DNA of 64,000 nucleotides from Pseudoalteromonas haloplanktis ATCC 14393 (GCF_000238355.1 NZ_AHCA01000005.1:287656-351655), one strand, 5' to 3'. Positions 1-9,547 are shown, counted from the first letter of the stretch. The notes: generated by a model not told the origin, from the letters alone. Program-made: numbers and translations.

Positions 1-1
1 T

Positions 2-1189
2 GATGGTGGCAATGGCGTACTTGATGTATGGATGAGCCATGGTGATAAAGTAATGGAAATTCCAGCTACGTTTAAAACCACAGCTAAAACGTCTACTTGC
101 CCGCATGCGGCAATGTCTAACGAAGAAAAGCGTTTTTACGGCGTACAGTTCCACCCAGAAGTAACGCACACGCATCAAGGTCAACGCTTATTAGAGCGTT
201 TTGCAATTGATATTTGTGGTTGTGAAAAGTTATGGACACCTGCAAAAATCATTGATGACGCGATTGAGCGTATTAAAGACACTGTAGGTGAAGACGAAGT
301 CATTTTAGGCTTATCAGGTGGTGTTGATTCATCAGTTGTAGCTATGCTTATTCACCGTGCTATTGGTGAGCGTCTAACTTGTGTATTTGTTGATAACGGT
401 TTACTTCGTTTAAACGAAGGTCAGCAAGTGATGGACATGTTTGGTAACAAGTTTGGCCTTAATATTGTTAAAGTCGATGCTGAAGAGCAATTTTTAGCTG
501 ATCTTGCTGGTAAATCAGATCCAGAAGATAAGCGCAAAGCTATCGGTCACACCTTTATCAACGTATTTGATGAGCAAGCTAAAAAGCTTAAAAATGCGAA
601 GTGGTTAGGTCAAGGTACTATCTACCCAGACGTAATTGAATCAGCGGCATCAGCGACAGGCAAAGCGCATGTGATTAAATCTCACCACAATGTAGGTGGA
701 TTACCAGATGACATGAAGATGGGCTTAGTTGAGCCTTTACGTGAATTATTTAAAGATGAAGTACGTAAAATTGGTTTAGAGCTAGGTTTACCATACGACA
801 TGCTTTACCGTCACCCATTCCCAGGACCTGGTTTAGGCGTGCGTGTACTTGGCGAAATCAAAAAAGAGTACTGTGATTTACTACGCCGTGCTGATGCAAT
901 TTTCATTGAAGAACTACATAAAGCTGAGCTTTATCATAAAGTGAGCCAAGCGTTCACGGTATTCTTACCGGTTAAATCGGTCGGTGTTATGGGCGATGCC
1001 CGTAAGTACGATTGGGTTGTAAGCCTTCGTTGTGTTGAAACGATTGACTTTATGACTGCACGTTGGTCGCACTTACCGTATGAGTTCTTAGGTGTGGTTT
1101 CAAACCGTATCATTAATGAAATCGACGGTATCTCACGTGTTGTTTACGATATTTCAGGTAAACCACCTGCAACGATTGAGTGGGAATAA
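2..1189 (+). CDS. guaA: GMP synthase (glutamine-hydrolysing), 5' end outside the window
   Basis: Converts XMP to GMP using ATP and glutamine in cytosolic purine synthesis. The reading frame is open from base 2, so the gene enters from the left; 395 residues are visible, and against the usual ~525 about 130 are missing, including the amidotransferase cysteine. Seen here: the His and Glu of the amidotransferase triad in FHPEV, the ATP-pyrophosphatase P-loop SGGVDSS, and the conserved C-terminal GMP synthase domain ending TIEWE. An ATG at 32 is internal, because the residues before it continue the conserved DGNGVLDVW stretch. A strong terminator follows the stop. Identity is certain from these motifs; the upstream partner, often guaB, cannot be seen. 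Confidence 0.97.
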   Translation, partial: DGGNGVLDVWMSHGDKVMEIPATFKTTAKTSTCPHAAMSNEEKRFYGVQFHPEVTHTHQGQRLLERFAIDICGCEKLWTPAKIIDDAIERIKDTVGEDEVILGLSGGVDSSVVAMLIHRAIGERLTCVFVDNGLLRLNEGQQVMDMFGNKFGLNIVKVDAEEQFLADLAGKSDPEDKRKAIGHTFINVFDEQAKKLKNAKWLGQGTIYPDVIESAASATGKAHVIKSHHNVGGLPDDMKMGLVEPLRELFKDEVRKIGLELGLPYDMLYRHPFPGPGLGVRVLGEIKKEYCDLLRRADAIFIEELHKAELYHKVSQAFTVFLPVKSVGVMGDARKYDWVVSLRCVETIDFMTARWSHLPYEFLGVVSNRIINEIDGISRVVYDISGKPPATIEWE

Positions 1190-1217
1190 CCTATAAACGG
1201 TTTTTTTAACTGATTAT

Positions 1218-1255
1218 AAAACGGCGAATTAGCATGCTAATTCGCCGTTTTGTTT
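1218..1255 (+). terminator. Rho-independent terminator after guaA
   Basis: A perfect 34-bp palindrome (1218-1251; each arm begins AAAACGGCGAATTAG) sits 28 bases after the guaA stop, followed by a T-rich stretch. The A-rich left flank means it could stop transcription in both directions, although no leftward gene lies to its right. Confidence 0.85.
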
Positions 1256-1293
1256 ATTTAAAAAGCAAACAAACCAAAAAAGTAATTTTTTTC

Positions 1294-1321
1294 TTTACCT
1301 TTAGCGAAAGGTCTCTATAAT
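1294..1321 (+). promoter_or_regulatory. Candidate sigma70 promoter of tRNA-Trp
   Basis: A consensus -10 box TATAAT lies at 1316-1321, 13 bases before the mature tRNA. The best -35 is TTTACC at 1294-1299 with a 16-base spacer. The position fits transcription of the tRNA alone after the guaA terminator. Confidence 0.55.
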
Positions 1322-1334
1322 TCGTCGTCATTGC

Positions 1335-1411
1335 AGGGGCGTAGTTCCAATTGGTAGAACAGCGGTCTCCAAAACCGATGGTTGGGAGTTCGAGTCTCTC
1401 CGCCCCTGCCA
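1335..1411 (+). tRNA. tRNA-Trp (anticodon CCA)
   Basis: A 77-base cloverleaf with acceptor arms AGGGGCG (1335-1341) and CGCCCCT (1401-1407), discriminator G and an encoded CCA end at 1409-1411. The D arm contains TTGGTAGA, the anticodon CCA is at 1369-1371 between CT and AA, and the T arm has the GTTCGAGTC signature. The anticodon reads UGG, hence tryptophan. It has its own promoter-like sequence and is the only tRNA I found in the window. Confidence 0.95.
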
Positions 1412-1476
1412 TTTCTTCTTTACATCGTTTTTATTACTTCTTATATTGTTCTAGTGTTTAAATCTACTGAGTTGTT

Positions 1477-1785
1477 ATGCATCCACGATACGCAGCTATT
1501 TTTGGTATAGAAAACCTTGAACTAAATACGCATTTTCGCTCTGAGCCCGTTGTTGAAGACGTGTGTGAGCCTAAAGCTGAAGCACCACTTATACCCGTTG
1601 AGCTAAGTACACAATTACTCGCTGATTTAAATCGCGCTATTACGCCACTGCATATTAGTAATGTAGTAAAGGGCGACACTTTAGCATGGCATGATGGTCA
1701 ACTGAGCTTACCAACTCAACAGCTTAATGCTGATACTAAACGCGCACTTTGGGCGCTGATGAGCAAACATATTGATAACCTTTAA
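1477..1785 (+). CDS. holD: DNA polymerase III psi subunit (HolD-like)
   Basis: A 102-residue protein, probably the psi subunit that links the clamp loader (via chi) to SSB at the replication fork. Support is mainly positional: in enterobacteria holD directly precedes and overlaps rimI, and here the next gene is rimI with a 14-base overlap. In sequence, the N-terminal YAAIFGIENLEL resembles the psi N-terminal segment, and the C-terminal RALWALMSKH resembles the E. coli RAALWQQI segment. It is shorter than the 137-residue E. coli protein. HolD diverges quickly, so the assignment needs a profile search. Shine-Dalgarno is weak. Confidence 0.65.
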   Translation: MHPRYAAIFGIENLELNTHFRSEPVVEDVCEPKAEAPLIPVELSTQLLADLNRAITPLHISNVVKGDTLAWHDGQLSLPTQQLNADTKRALWALMSKHIDNL

Positions 1786-2233
1786 AGCAGTTACTGAAGC
1801 ATCGATAGATGCGTTGATGCATATTGAGAACGCATGCCATAGCCATCCATGGGCGCGCAGCACTATGCAATCATGTTTAGCTGGGCGCTATTTTAATTTA
1901 GCGGCATTTCAAGCAGAACAAATGATAGGGTTTTATATTGGTGAAAAGGCAGGCCCTGATTTTACCTTAATGGATATCTGTGTAGCACCCCAATTCCAAG
2001 GGCAGGGCATTGCTAAGCAGTTACTTGCTAATTTTATAGCTTACGGTGAGCAGCATAATGCTGAAAACTTGTTTTTAGAAGTGCGAGAAACCAACACCCG
2101 CGCCATTGCGCTGTATGAACAAGCAGGCTTTAGTGAGATGTCGATACGTAAAAACTATTACCCAAGCGATGATCCAACCAAAAATGGCCATGAAGATGCT
2201 ATTCTTATGGGCATGACGCTGCTATTTGGCTAA
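1772..2233 (+). CDS. rimI: Ribosomal protein S18 alanine N-acetyltransferase
   Basis: GNAT-fold enzyme that acetylates the N-terminal alanine of ribosomal protein S18. The 153-residue product has the acetyl-CoA binding core (VAPQFQGQGIAKQLL, about residues 70-84), the LEVRETNTRAIALYEQAGF segment with the usual catalytic-region residues, and the diagnostic RKNYYP and GHEDAI motifs near the C-terminus. The start overlaps the 3' end of holD, implying translational coupling. It converges with the sensor kinase gene after only 20 bases, with no clear terminator between them. Confidence 0.93.
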   Translation: MITFKAVTEASIDALMHIENACHSHPWARSTMQSCLAGRYFNLAAFQAEQMIGFYIGEKAGPDFTLMDICVAPQFQGQGIAKQLLANFIAYGEQHNAENLFLEVRETNTRAIALYEQAGFSEMSIRKNYYPSDDPTKNGHEDAILMGMTLLFG

Positions 2234-2253
2234 CTTAGGTAGGCTAGTACATT

Positions 2254-4932
2254 TTATACTTCGGTTAACGGCTGTTGCTGTAAGGTGTATTTAATCGACT
2301 CAATTAAGCTTAGCGCTAAATAATCACGTCGGCTTTGGTCGCGTCCACGTAAATTATCCTCAAGTGCCGCTGCAGCATGATGAATATTACTAAAACCAAA
2401 ACAACCAGCACTGCCTTTTAAGCTGTGGGCAAGCGCTCTGAGTTGCTCCCACTCGTTGGCATTGTGTAATTGTGTTACTTGAATTAAATAATCAGGCAAC
2501 TTTGAACGGTAGTCGTTATTGATTTGCTGGAATTTTTCACTATTGAGTAAGTTTTCCCATTTATTCTGCGTGTCTTTTTCAATATTTAAGTAAGTAACCA
2601 ATACACTTTCTAAAGCGTCTTTGTCGATAGGTTTAGCTAGCGCCTCATCACAACCTGCGTGCAGATAAGTATTGACGTCATGTTTCATTACGTTCGCGGT
2701 GAGGGCAATGATTGGGCCATCATATGCTGCATGACGCAGCATTTGTGTCGCTTCTAGTCCTCCCATCACTGGCATTTGCATATCCATGATAATCAACTGG
2801 TAGTCATTCACTAATGCCATTTCAACAGCCTCAGCGCCGTTGTTGGCAATATCTGGCTCAAGCCCCCATGTTTGTAAGAGTAACTTGAGCAATAGTTGAT
2901 TATCAGGATTATCTTCTGCGACTAAAATATTGGCATCGAAATTATTTTGTGCAAATGAAAGTTGTAAGTCTTTTTCTGGTGTTAATTGACTTTGCTCTGT
3001 GAGCATCAGAGGTAATAGTTCGTTGTCTGTTACTAAGTTGCAGGCAATCTGTACACGAAAACAACTACCTTTGCCAGGAGTACTTTGTACATACACATCA
3101 CCGCCGAGTAATTGGGCTAAGTTTTTAGAAATACATAAGCCTAATCCTGTACCGCCAAAGCGACGAGTGGTGGTGGTATCAGCTTGTTCAAACGGCTTAA
3201 ATACCCGTTCAACCTCACGCTCTGACATACCTATGCCACTATCTTGAATGGCAAATTCAATAAGCTGTGAATCACTATTATAAGTAATGTCTAAGGTGAT
3301 CAAACCTTGTTCGGTAAACTTCACTGCATTACTGGCAATATTGATTAAAATTTGCTTTAAACGCGTGCCATCACTATTAATGATCCGCGGCAGTGGTAAG
3401 TGAAAATTAATATTACAGCTGAGCTTTTTCTCTTGTGTTAAAGGACGAATAATAGAATCAATATCATGCACCAGTTGCACTATATCAAGCGGCTCTTTTT
3501 CGACAGCGAGCTTTTCCGCTTCAATTTTTGATAAGTCTAAAATATTATTTATGAGCTCAAGTAGGTGCTTCGAGTTGCGCAATATAGTACTTAGGTGCAA
3601 CGCATCGCCGCTGGTTTTATTACTGTGCAATAGTTGCTCAGTAAAGCCCATAATAGCGGTCAGTGGGGTACGAATTTCATGACTCATATTAGCTAAAAAT
3701 CGGCTTTTTAATTGATTAGCTTGCTCTGCTTGAGCAATAGCAACCTCTAGCTGGCTATTCATGGTTTCAAGTGCTTTTGTACGACTTTCTACTTTATCTT
3801 CAAGGTGATGTTTATATTCTTCAAGTTCGTCTTGGTAATGACGAATTTGGTTTACCATGTGATTAAAATCGTTAAATAATACACCTACTTCATCGTTATT
3901 ATGGGCGGGTAAGTACACAGATAAGTCACCGTCACCAACGCGATGACTGGCGGCGCCAAGTAATTCTATTGGATTAAGTAATAAATTGCGCACCACAATA
4001 AAAATCAGCATCGGCAAGGTGATCACTGAAATAATTACAATTAACGCGGTAATTAAACTGATGGCTTTACCAGATTGATAAAGTAACGCTTTAGGAATGG
4101 TCGAGACATAATAATAACCGCCACTCATTTGGATGGCGTAAATCATCCGTTCAACTTTATCTATACTGGATAGCTCTATGGTTGAAAGCTTGCCCAAATC
4201 AGCGAGTTCATGAATTTGTTTTAGTTCATACTCACTAATATATTGGCCGCGTTTATCGTAATCAGAGCTAAATAATATTTTGCCATTATTGGTGAGCAGT
4301 AAATTAAGCGTGTTGTTATAAGGCGCTTCTAAAATGCTGGTATTTAAAATGGATGGTTCAACGTGTACTACAATAAAGCCAAGCTGTTGCGGTCGTTTTA
4401 GGTAGTAATCGGCACTGTAAATACGTTGAATAAAATACAAGCTCGTGGTGCCATCTTGCTTTTGCACCATAAATTGCTGCTGGCGTAAGTTACTCTGTAA
4501 TACTTGCGAAAAAAATGGGTAGCTGGTTGGTGCGGTATTTAAGTTACTGGAGTAATAGGCATCGCTATGGCCATCGGGTGAAATCAAATTCACACTAATG
4601 ATATCAGGGTAAGCCTCTGAGTAACTCGCAAATACATCCATTAGCGCGCCCAGTCTTCGGGTGTAGTTACCGTTGTCGCGTAAGTCATCGGCTAAAAAGT
4701 CACTGAGTACAGGGGAAGTTGACAGTAATTTAGTGGTTGAGTGGAACGAATCAATGTAGTTAAACATTTTTTGCTGTTGTTGCTCAACAAAACGACTAAC
4801 TATAAGTTCCGCTTGTTTTTGTGTAGAACTGGTAACGTTGGTGAGAGTAAAACCACCTAAAAACAGCAAAGGCAAAATCACCAACGGCGTGATATACCAT
4901 AATAATCTTATACTTAGCTTACTGGTTTTCAT
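2254..4932 (-). CDS. Hybrid sensor histidine kinase (HAMP, HisKA, HATPase, receiver, HPt)
   Basis: An 892-residue membrane kinase of the BarA/TorS architecture. Membrane segment 1 is at about residues 10-30, a periplasmic sensory region at 31-290 and membrane segment 2 at about 291-315, then HAMP (about 312-365) and a coiled coil. The H box MSHEIRTPL carries His418; the N box NIASNAVKF, G1 DSGIGM and G2 GGTGLGL form the ATPase. A receiver follows with Asp717 (IIMDMQMP) and an HPt domain with His836 (AHSLKGSAG). All four phosphorelay parts look intact. No response regulator gene is adjacent, so its partner is unlinked and its signal unknown. It stands alone, 284 bases from the receptor gene upstream. 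Confidence 0.9.
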   Translation of the reverse strand: MKTSKLSIRLLWYITPLVILPLLFLGGFTLTNVTSSTQKQAELIVSRFVEQQQQKMFNYIDSFHSTTKLLSTSPVLSDFLADDLRDNGNYTRRLGALMDVFASYSEAYPDIISVNLISPDGHSDAYYSSNLNTAPTSYPFFSQVLQSNLRQQQFMVQKQDGTTSLYFIQRIYSADYYLKRPQQLGFIVVHVEPSILNTSILEAPYNNTLNLLLTNNGKILFSSDYDKRGQYISEYELKQIHELADLGKLSTIELSSIDKVERMIYAIQMSGGYYYVSTIPKALLYQSGKAISLITALIVIISVITLPMLIFIVVRNLLLNPIELLGAASHRVGDGDLSVYLPAHNNDEVGVLFNDFNHMVNQIRHYQDELEEYKHHLEDKVESRTKALETMNSQLEVAIAQAEQANQLKSRFLANMSHEIRTPLTAIMGFTEQLLHSNKTSGDALHLSTILRNSKHLLELINNILDLSKIEAEKLAVEKEPLDIVQLVHDIDSIIRPLTQEKKLSCNINFHLPLPRIINSDGTRLKQILINIASNAVKFTEQGLITLDITYNSDSQLIEFAIQDSGIGMSEREVERVFKPFEQADTTTTRRFGGTGLGLCISKNLAQLLGGDVYVQSTPGKGSCFRVQIACNLVTDNELLPLMLTEQSQLTPEKDLQLSFAQNNFDANILVAEDNPDNQLLLKLLLQTWGLEPDIANNGAEAVEMALVNDYQLIIMDMQMPVMGGLEATQMLRHAAYDGPIIALTANVMKHDVNTYLHAGCDEALAKPIDKDALESVLVTYLNIEKDTQNKWENLLNSEKFQQINNDYRSKLPDYLIQVTQLHNANEWEQLRALAHSLKGSAGCFGFSNIHHAAAALEDNLRGRDQSRRDYLALSLIESIKYTLQQQPLTEV

Positions 4933-5164
4933 TGTGCTGGTGGGATCCTTTGCAATCTATTCCTAATTACTATAGCCATTAGCAAATTGGTGATAATAAA
5001 TACTTCCCCATAATACACATAGTGAGTAGTAGAAGTCACTTTTGTGGTAATTAAGTTTTCTGATTTGTGGGAAATTGAGTAGTAGGGGATCTAACGTGAG
5101 CGGTTTCTTCGTTGTTTTTATTAGCATCTCGAGACGATAGTTAATAGAGTTGTTCCAGTGGGTT

Positions 5165-5193
5165 GTAAAAAGCAGCTAAGCGCCACTTTTTAC
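5165..5193 (-). terminator. Possible weak terminator of the receptor gene
   Basis: Arms GTAAAAAG and CTTTTTAC flank a 13-base loop, 24 bases beyond the receptor stop codon on the minus strand. The stem is AT-rich and there is no long T tract outside it, so termination is only a possibility. Confidence 0.3.
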
Positions 5194-5216
5194 ATTGGTT
5201 ACTTATTGCTTAGTTT

Positions 5217-7406
5217 TTACCATTGATACGTTGCGGTGAGTGCCACCTTACGACGGTCGCCATAGGAGCATGAAGTGCTGCCGCAAGTGGTGATCACTGT
5301 TTTATCTGTCAGGTTACGTACATTTAGAGCTAGTTTCCATTGCGCTAAATCATAGCTTAGCATCGCATCCAGTAACGTATAACTGTCGACTGCAATTGGC
5401 GCTTTTTCTCCCGTGCCATAATTACTTCCGGTGTAACGTGCCCCTAAGCCAACAGTGAATACATCGGCAAAACGGTAGTCGCCCCACACACTGAATTGAT
5501 GCTCTGAAATAGCTTTATCTTGCTTACCAATTTCAATTGTATTACCACTTTCAGTGACTTCGGCTGTAGGTATCCAGCTGTATGCCGCAGTGATATTTGT
5601 TCTGCTCGTTGGTTGCACCAGTGCTTCTAACTCCACCCCTCGTACTTCAATGGCGCCAGTTTGTTTGAACCCTGCAGGTTCTGTTGTCCATACCCACTGC
5701 GTGAAATCACTACGCTCTATATCAAATGCTGCCATGCTATAGCTTGCTGCCGTGTCAAATGGTTGGTAGCGCACACCTACTTCATATTGACGGCCAGTTT
5801 CAGGTGAAAATGGCCTACCTTGCTGAGGGTCAACATTAGTGGTTGGGGCAAAAGATTCTGAATAGCTGATATACGGAGCTAAACCGTTGTCGGCTAGGTA
5901 AACTAAGCCGGCACGTGCAGTAAACTCTGTATCTGTGCGCTGCGAGGTAGGATCAATAATACCATCGGGCGTTTCATTTTTTATTTCGGCACGATCCCAA
6001 CGTCCAGCTAGTGTCATTATCCATTTATCATCAAATTTAATTTGATCTTGTAGATAAACACCGACCTGTGCAAGCGTTGAAATACCGGCAATATTTGGTT
6101 CTGGCTGAATGACCTCAGAGCCATAGTTCGGCGCAAAGATATCTAAGTCATCTAATACACCGCCGTAGCGAGCAGCTACATCTATTTCAGTGTCCTGATA
6201 ATCAATACCAAGTAGGATTGTGTGTTGTAGTTTACCTGTATTGATTTTACCTATTAAACGAGTATCAATTGCAAGGCCGGTTACCGTTTCTTGGCTAGAT
6301 AAAGGGGTACGTTTTAAATAACGAAAGTTATCAGCTGAATGTGGGTCACTATTTTTTTGCGCCCATTTACCCCAGATTACCCCATAATCAACATTAAACT
6401 TAGCATAGCGACTGTGTTGTTGAAGTTGCCAATTATTATTGAAGTGGTACTCACCTTGATAGCCTACCACCCATTGCTCTTGTTTATAGCGATTAAAATC
6501 GGGCTCACCAATTAAAGTAGAAATAGCGATATCACCATTAGGATTAGGTAATAATGTGCCTTCTAGTGGGTAAGCATGCCACGCGGCGCCAGCGTCAACG
6601 TTGTAATATTGCGAGTAAAAGGTGATTTTTCCTTGAGTACTTGGTTGCCAAGTTAATGAAAGCGCTAAATAGTCACGATCATTTTCTAGTGATTCAGTAC
6701 TGAGTTCAGCATCTTTTGTTAAACCAGTGAACCGGTATAAATATTCACTATCATCATCTAAAGGTCCAGACATATCTACAGCGATTTGTTTTAACTCATA
6801 ATTCCCCACCTTAACTTGTAATTCATTATGGCTAAATGGAGTTGGCATTTTACTCACTAAATTGACAACGCCACCAGGACCATTTTGGCCATATAATACA
6901 GAGGCAGGGCCTTTTAGTACTTCTATGCGTTCCATTCCATAGGGTTCTGTTTGCCATATCCCCCAGTTACCACTGTTTCTGATCTGTAATCCATCTTGAT
7001 AAAAGCCAGGTGCATAGGCATCGAAACCACGAATATACAACCAATCATATTGAGGTAAATCTCCCCATGGAGAGGTGTTTACACCTGCTGTGTAAGCTAG
7101 GGCTTCTGTTACTCGCGTTGCTCCAATTGCTTCTATTTTGTCTGCTGTGACGATGGAAATAGATTGTGGTGTTTCAATGAGTGGCGTATCTGTTTTTGTT
7201 GCAGTGACACTCTTACGAGCAATAAAACCATCAACAGGGCCCGTTGCTGTTTCTTGATCAGCATCAGCATTGACAGTGACTGCTTTTAATTGACTCGGCT
7301 GATTACTTTTTGCGTAACTAATAGAAATAGAATTAACGGCTATCAATGCAAGCGTAATGGCTGATAGAGGCTTAGGGAATACTAAGATGGGACGAGTAGG
7401 TTTCAC
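5217..7406 (-). CDS. TonB-dependent siderophore receptor (FhuA/FoxA-type family)
   Basis: Outer-membrane ferri-siderophore transporter of 729 residues. A signal peptide covers about residues 1-32 (ending near SYA), followed by a TonB-box-like AVTVNA at about 42-47. The plug domain contains the family hallmarks TPQSISIVTADKI, YIRGFD and RIEVLKGPASVLYGQNGPGG; a 22-strand barrel is expected for the remainder and the protein ends in the aromatic residue Trp. The start is GTG at 7404-7406, five bases after AAGGAG; the overlapping ATG runs straight into TGA. It lies 115 bases downstream of exbD on the same strand, so it is probably energised by the TonB-ExbBD encoded next to it. The ligand cannot be told from sequence. 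Confidence 0.9.
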   Translation of the reverse strand: MKPTRPILVFPKPLSAITLALIAVNSISISYAKSNQPSQLKAVTVNADADQETATGPVDGFIARKSVTATKTDTPLIETPQSISIVTADKIEAIGATRVTEALAYTAGVNTSPWGDLPQYDWLYIRGFDAYAPGFYQDGLQIRNSGNWGIWQTEPYGMERIEVLKGPASVLYGQNGPGGVVNLVSKMPTPFSHNELQVKVGNYELKQIAVDMSGPLDDDSEYLYRFTGLTKDAELSTESLENDRDYLALSLTWQPSTQGKITFYSQYYNVDAGAAWHAYPLEGTLLPNPNGDIAISTLIGEPDFNRYKQEQWVVGYQGEYHFNNNWQLQQHSRYAKFNVDYGVIWGKWAQKNSDPHSADNFRYLKRTPLSSQETVTGLAIDTRLIGKINTGKLQHTILLGIDYQDTEIDVAARYGGVLDDLDIFAPNYGSEVIQPEPNIAGISTLAQVGVYLQDQIKFDDKWIMTLAGRWDRAEIKNETPDGIIDPTSQRTDTEFTARAGLVYLADNGLAPYISYSESFAPTTNVDPQQGRPFSPETGRQYEVGVRYQPFDTAASYSMAAFDIERSDFTQWVWTTEPAGFKQTGAIEVRGVELEALVQPTSRTNITAAYSWIPTAEVTESGNTIEIGKQDKAISEHQFSVWGDYRFADVFTVGLGARYTGSNYGTGEKAPIAVDSYTLLDAMLSYDLAQWKLALNVRNLTDKTVITTCGSTSCSYGDRRKVALTATYQW

Positions 7407-7521
7407 ATAAACTCCTTATTTTTTGTGTGAAATGATTTTTAAATCAGTTTGTTATGTCGTAATGTTGTTTTTAAATTTAGAGATAATGACTGGTTTTAGG
7501 CTACATAAATTAGTAAAATTG

Positions 7522-7938
7522 CTAAGGTAATTGAGTAACAAAATTTAACGAGGTCACGCCAGAATTCTGCGCCAATGCCATCACTTGTACTACTTTTTCA
7601 TAAGGTACTTGTGCAGCTCCTTGCAATTGCAAGCTAGGTTGAGGAGATTGCTGCGCTATGTTTGCTAAGTTAGCTTTAAGCGCAGTAATATCAATATCTT
7701 GCTGTTGCCATTTGATTTGACCATTAGCCATAACTTGCAAACTTATACTTTCTACATGTTCAGTTAATTCACTTTGTGTTACTTGTGCTTTTGGGAGTTC
7801 CACGGTGATGGATTGAGTGATCACCGGCATCGCAATGATAAAAATAATAAGCAACACCAACATTACATCGACAAACGGAGTCATATTGATTTCAGCCATC
7901 ATTTGTTCTTCATCATTTATTTGTTGACCAAAAGCCAT
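7522..7938 (-). CDS. exbD: TonB-system energy transducer ExbD
   Basis: A 138-residue inner-membrane protein with one N-terminal membrane helix. The segment EINMTPFVDVMLVLLIIF contains the essential membrane aspartate of the ExbD/TolR family and is followed by a periplasmic domain (about residues 45-138). With ExbB it forms the proton channel that drives TonB. It starts two bases after exbB ends, so the two are translationally linked. ExbD rather than TolR is favoured by the adjacent tonB and receptor genes. Confidence 0.92.
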   Translation of the reverse strand: MAFGQQINDEEQMMAEINMTPFVDVMLVLLIIFIIAMPVITQSITVELPKAQVTQSELTEHVESISLQVMANGQIKWQQQDIDITALKANLANIAQQSPQPSLQLQGAAQVPYEKVVQVMALAQNSGVTSLNFVTQLP

Positions 7939-7940
7939 AG

Positions 7941-8654
7941 CTACTCTCCTACAACTTTTAGTTGATGCGCAGTTTTGCTGGGGGCAGAGCCAATCACTAA
8001 GTAAGCATGAACTTCGTGAGCTAAGAAATTGAGGCGCTCTATCACTTGTGTATTTCCGCGAGTTAGTGCGTTATAACCTAAGACCGCGGGGATCGCGACA
8101 GCAAGGCCAAAAGCCGTCATTATCAGCGCTTCGCCCACAGGGCCCGCTACTTTATCAATACTAGCTTGACCACTGATGCCTATATTAATTAGGGCATGAT
8201 AAATACCCCATACAGTACCTAATAAGCCAATAAATGGGGCGGTTGCGCCAACAGATGCTAATATGGCTAAACCTCGCTGCAGCTCCGCTTTACTGCCATC
8301 AATAGAATGACGCAAGCATGTTGTCAGCCAGTGTGTGAGATTTAAATCACCGTGCAGTTCATTCTTATGTTGCTGGTAATGCGCTTTAGCATTGAGTCCT
8401 TCATTTACTAGCTGACTAAAAGGGGTCGGATGTCCTGAGCGTGTGTCGAGATGTTTTATTTCAGCATGAATGTCTTTAGAATGCCAAAATCCATTTACTT
8501 TTAATGCACAGCGCTGTAATCGAAATAGCTTTACCGCTTTTATTGTAATGACACTCCACGATGCAACAGACATTAAAAGTAGGCATATAGCGACAGTTTT
8601 AATTACGCCATCACTTTGTGCCCAAAGCGCTGTAATACCATAGGGACCTTCCAT
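7941..8654 (-). CDS. exbB: TonB-system proton channel subunit ExbB
   Basis: A 237-residue MotA/TolQ/ExbB-family protein. A first membrane helix is at about residues 17-37, and the conserved hairpin pair at about 130-155 (LASVGATAPFIGLLGTVWGI) and 175-200 (ALIMTAFGLAVAIPAVLGYN) carries the family signature. It forms the pentameric channel around ExbD. It is the middle gene of tonB-exbB-exbD, 12 bases after tonB. Confidence 0.93.
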   Translation of the reverse strand: MEGPYGITALWAQSDGVIKTVAICLLLMSVASWSVITIKAVKLFRLQRCALKVNGFWHSKDIHAEIKHLDTRSGHPTPFSQLVNEGLNAKAHYQQHKNELHGDLNLTHWLTTCLRHSIDGSKAELQRGLAILASVGATAPFIGLLGTVWGIYHALINIGISGQASIDKVAGPVGEALIMTAFGLAVAIPAVLGYNALTRGNTQVIERLNFLAHEVHAYLVIGSAPSKTAHQLKVVGE

Positions 8655-8666
8655 AAATCCTCCTTA

Positions 8667-9515
8667 TCAAGGTTGGTTAAGTGCAAAATGCACGGGTTGT
8701 ATGTACCAATAGCCAATAGGCGTATTATTTTGTTTCGCTGGTTGATAGTGCCAATGTTTAACAGTGGCTTTAGCTGATTGATCTAATCGAGAAAACCCAC
8801 TGGATTGGTGCAACTGTATTTGCTCTACCTTGCCACTTACATTGATATAAATTTTTAGTAAAACCGTTCCTTGCTCTTTCATTCTGCGAGATAAGCGAGG
8901 GTAGCGTGGAGTTGGATTATTAACGGCATTGGCATCACTTAAGTGTGGTAAAACTAAACCAGCAGGTAGCTCGATATTATAGTCATCAGCATATTGTTGA
9001 GTGTTTGAGTTTGTAGGCTCGGCGTTAGGTGCTTGGGTAGGCTTGGGTTGAATTACAGGCTTTGGTTTTGCTACCGGTTCAGGCTTTGCTACCGGTTCAG
9101 GCTTTGCTACCGGTTCAGGCTTTGCTACCGGTTCAGGCTTTGCCACAGGTTCAGGCTTTGCCACAGGTTCAGGCTTTGCCACAGGTTCAGGTTTTGCCAC
9201 AGGTTCAGGTTTTGCCACAGGCTCAGGCTTTGCCGCAGGTTCAGGTTTTTTAGCTGGTTCAGACTGTATTTTTTGATCAAACAAGTTATTTCTAGTGGGT
9301 TGCTTAGTGTTACTAGGGAAGTAGATTAAGTTCCCTTTGATAGAGCTTGGATTCTTTTCTAACACCACTCGAGTATTCGCTGTTTCTAACCACAGCAAGG
9401 TAATAGCAGCAGCGTGAACTGTAATAACAAGTAAGCAAATCGCAACAGAACATAGTGATAAGTTTTGTTGCTTTAATGCAGAAAATGTAACTGGAGAAAA
9501 ATTAATAGTAGCCAT
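8667..9515 (-). CDS. tonB: Energy transducer TonB with a long Pro-Glu-Lys repeat linker
   Basis: A 282-residue protein that carries proton-motive energy from ExbBD to outer-membrane receptors. One N-terminal membrane helix (about residues 20-42) is followed by a periplasm-spanning linker built from tandem KPEPVA hexapeptides (about 90-150) and a C-terminal TonB domain (about 195-282) containing PRYPRLSRRMKEQGTV and the YINVSG/VEQIQL strands. The linker is encoded by an 18-bp tandem repeat, so its length may vary between strains. It is first of the tonB-exbB-exbD(-receptor) cluster, with a candidate promoter and Fur box upstream. Forward-strand open frames over the repeat are artefacts of the repeat. 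Confidence 0.93.
   Translation of the reverse strand: MATINFSPVTFSALKQQNLSLCSVAICLLVITVHAAAITLLWLETANTRVVLEKNPSSIKGNLIYFPSNTKQPTRNNLFDQKIQSEPAKKPEPAAKPEPVAKPEPVAKPEPVAKPEPVAKPEPVAKPEPVAKPEPVAKPEPVAKPEPVAKPKPVIQPKPTQAPNAEPTNSNTQQYADDYNIELPAGLVLPHLSDANAVNNPTPRYPRLSRRMKEQGTVLLKIYINVSGKVEQIQLHQSSGFSRLDQSAKATVKHWHYQPAKQNNTPIGYWYIQPVHFALNQP
9076..9237. repeat. 18-bp tandem repeat inside tonB (nine units)
   Basis: Nine contiguous 18-base units of the form GGTTCAGGCTTTGCYACM on the plus strand, with a degenerate tenth unit at 9238-9255. The three right-to-left variants form blocks: GCTACC in units 1-3, GCCACA in 4-8, GCCGCA in 9. Each unit encodes one hexapeptide of the TonB linker, so gain or loss keeps the frame. 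Confidence 0.95.
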
Positions 9516-9547
9516 TATTAAGTTTGGTTCAAATACAAATCGTCATT

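Noticed and set aside
7441..7500. Separate Fur box for the receptor gene
   Set aside because: Only a partial half-site (GATAATGA near 7481) is seen, with too few matches.
9033..9329. Forward-strand open frames across the tonB repeat
   Set aside because: They are products of the 18-base repeat read in other frames, have no ribosome site, and lie opposite a clear tonB.
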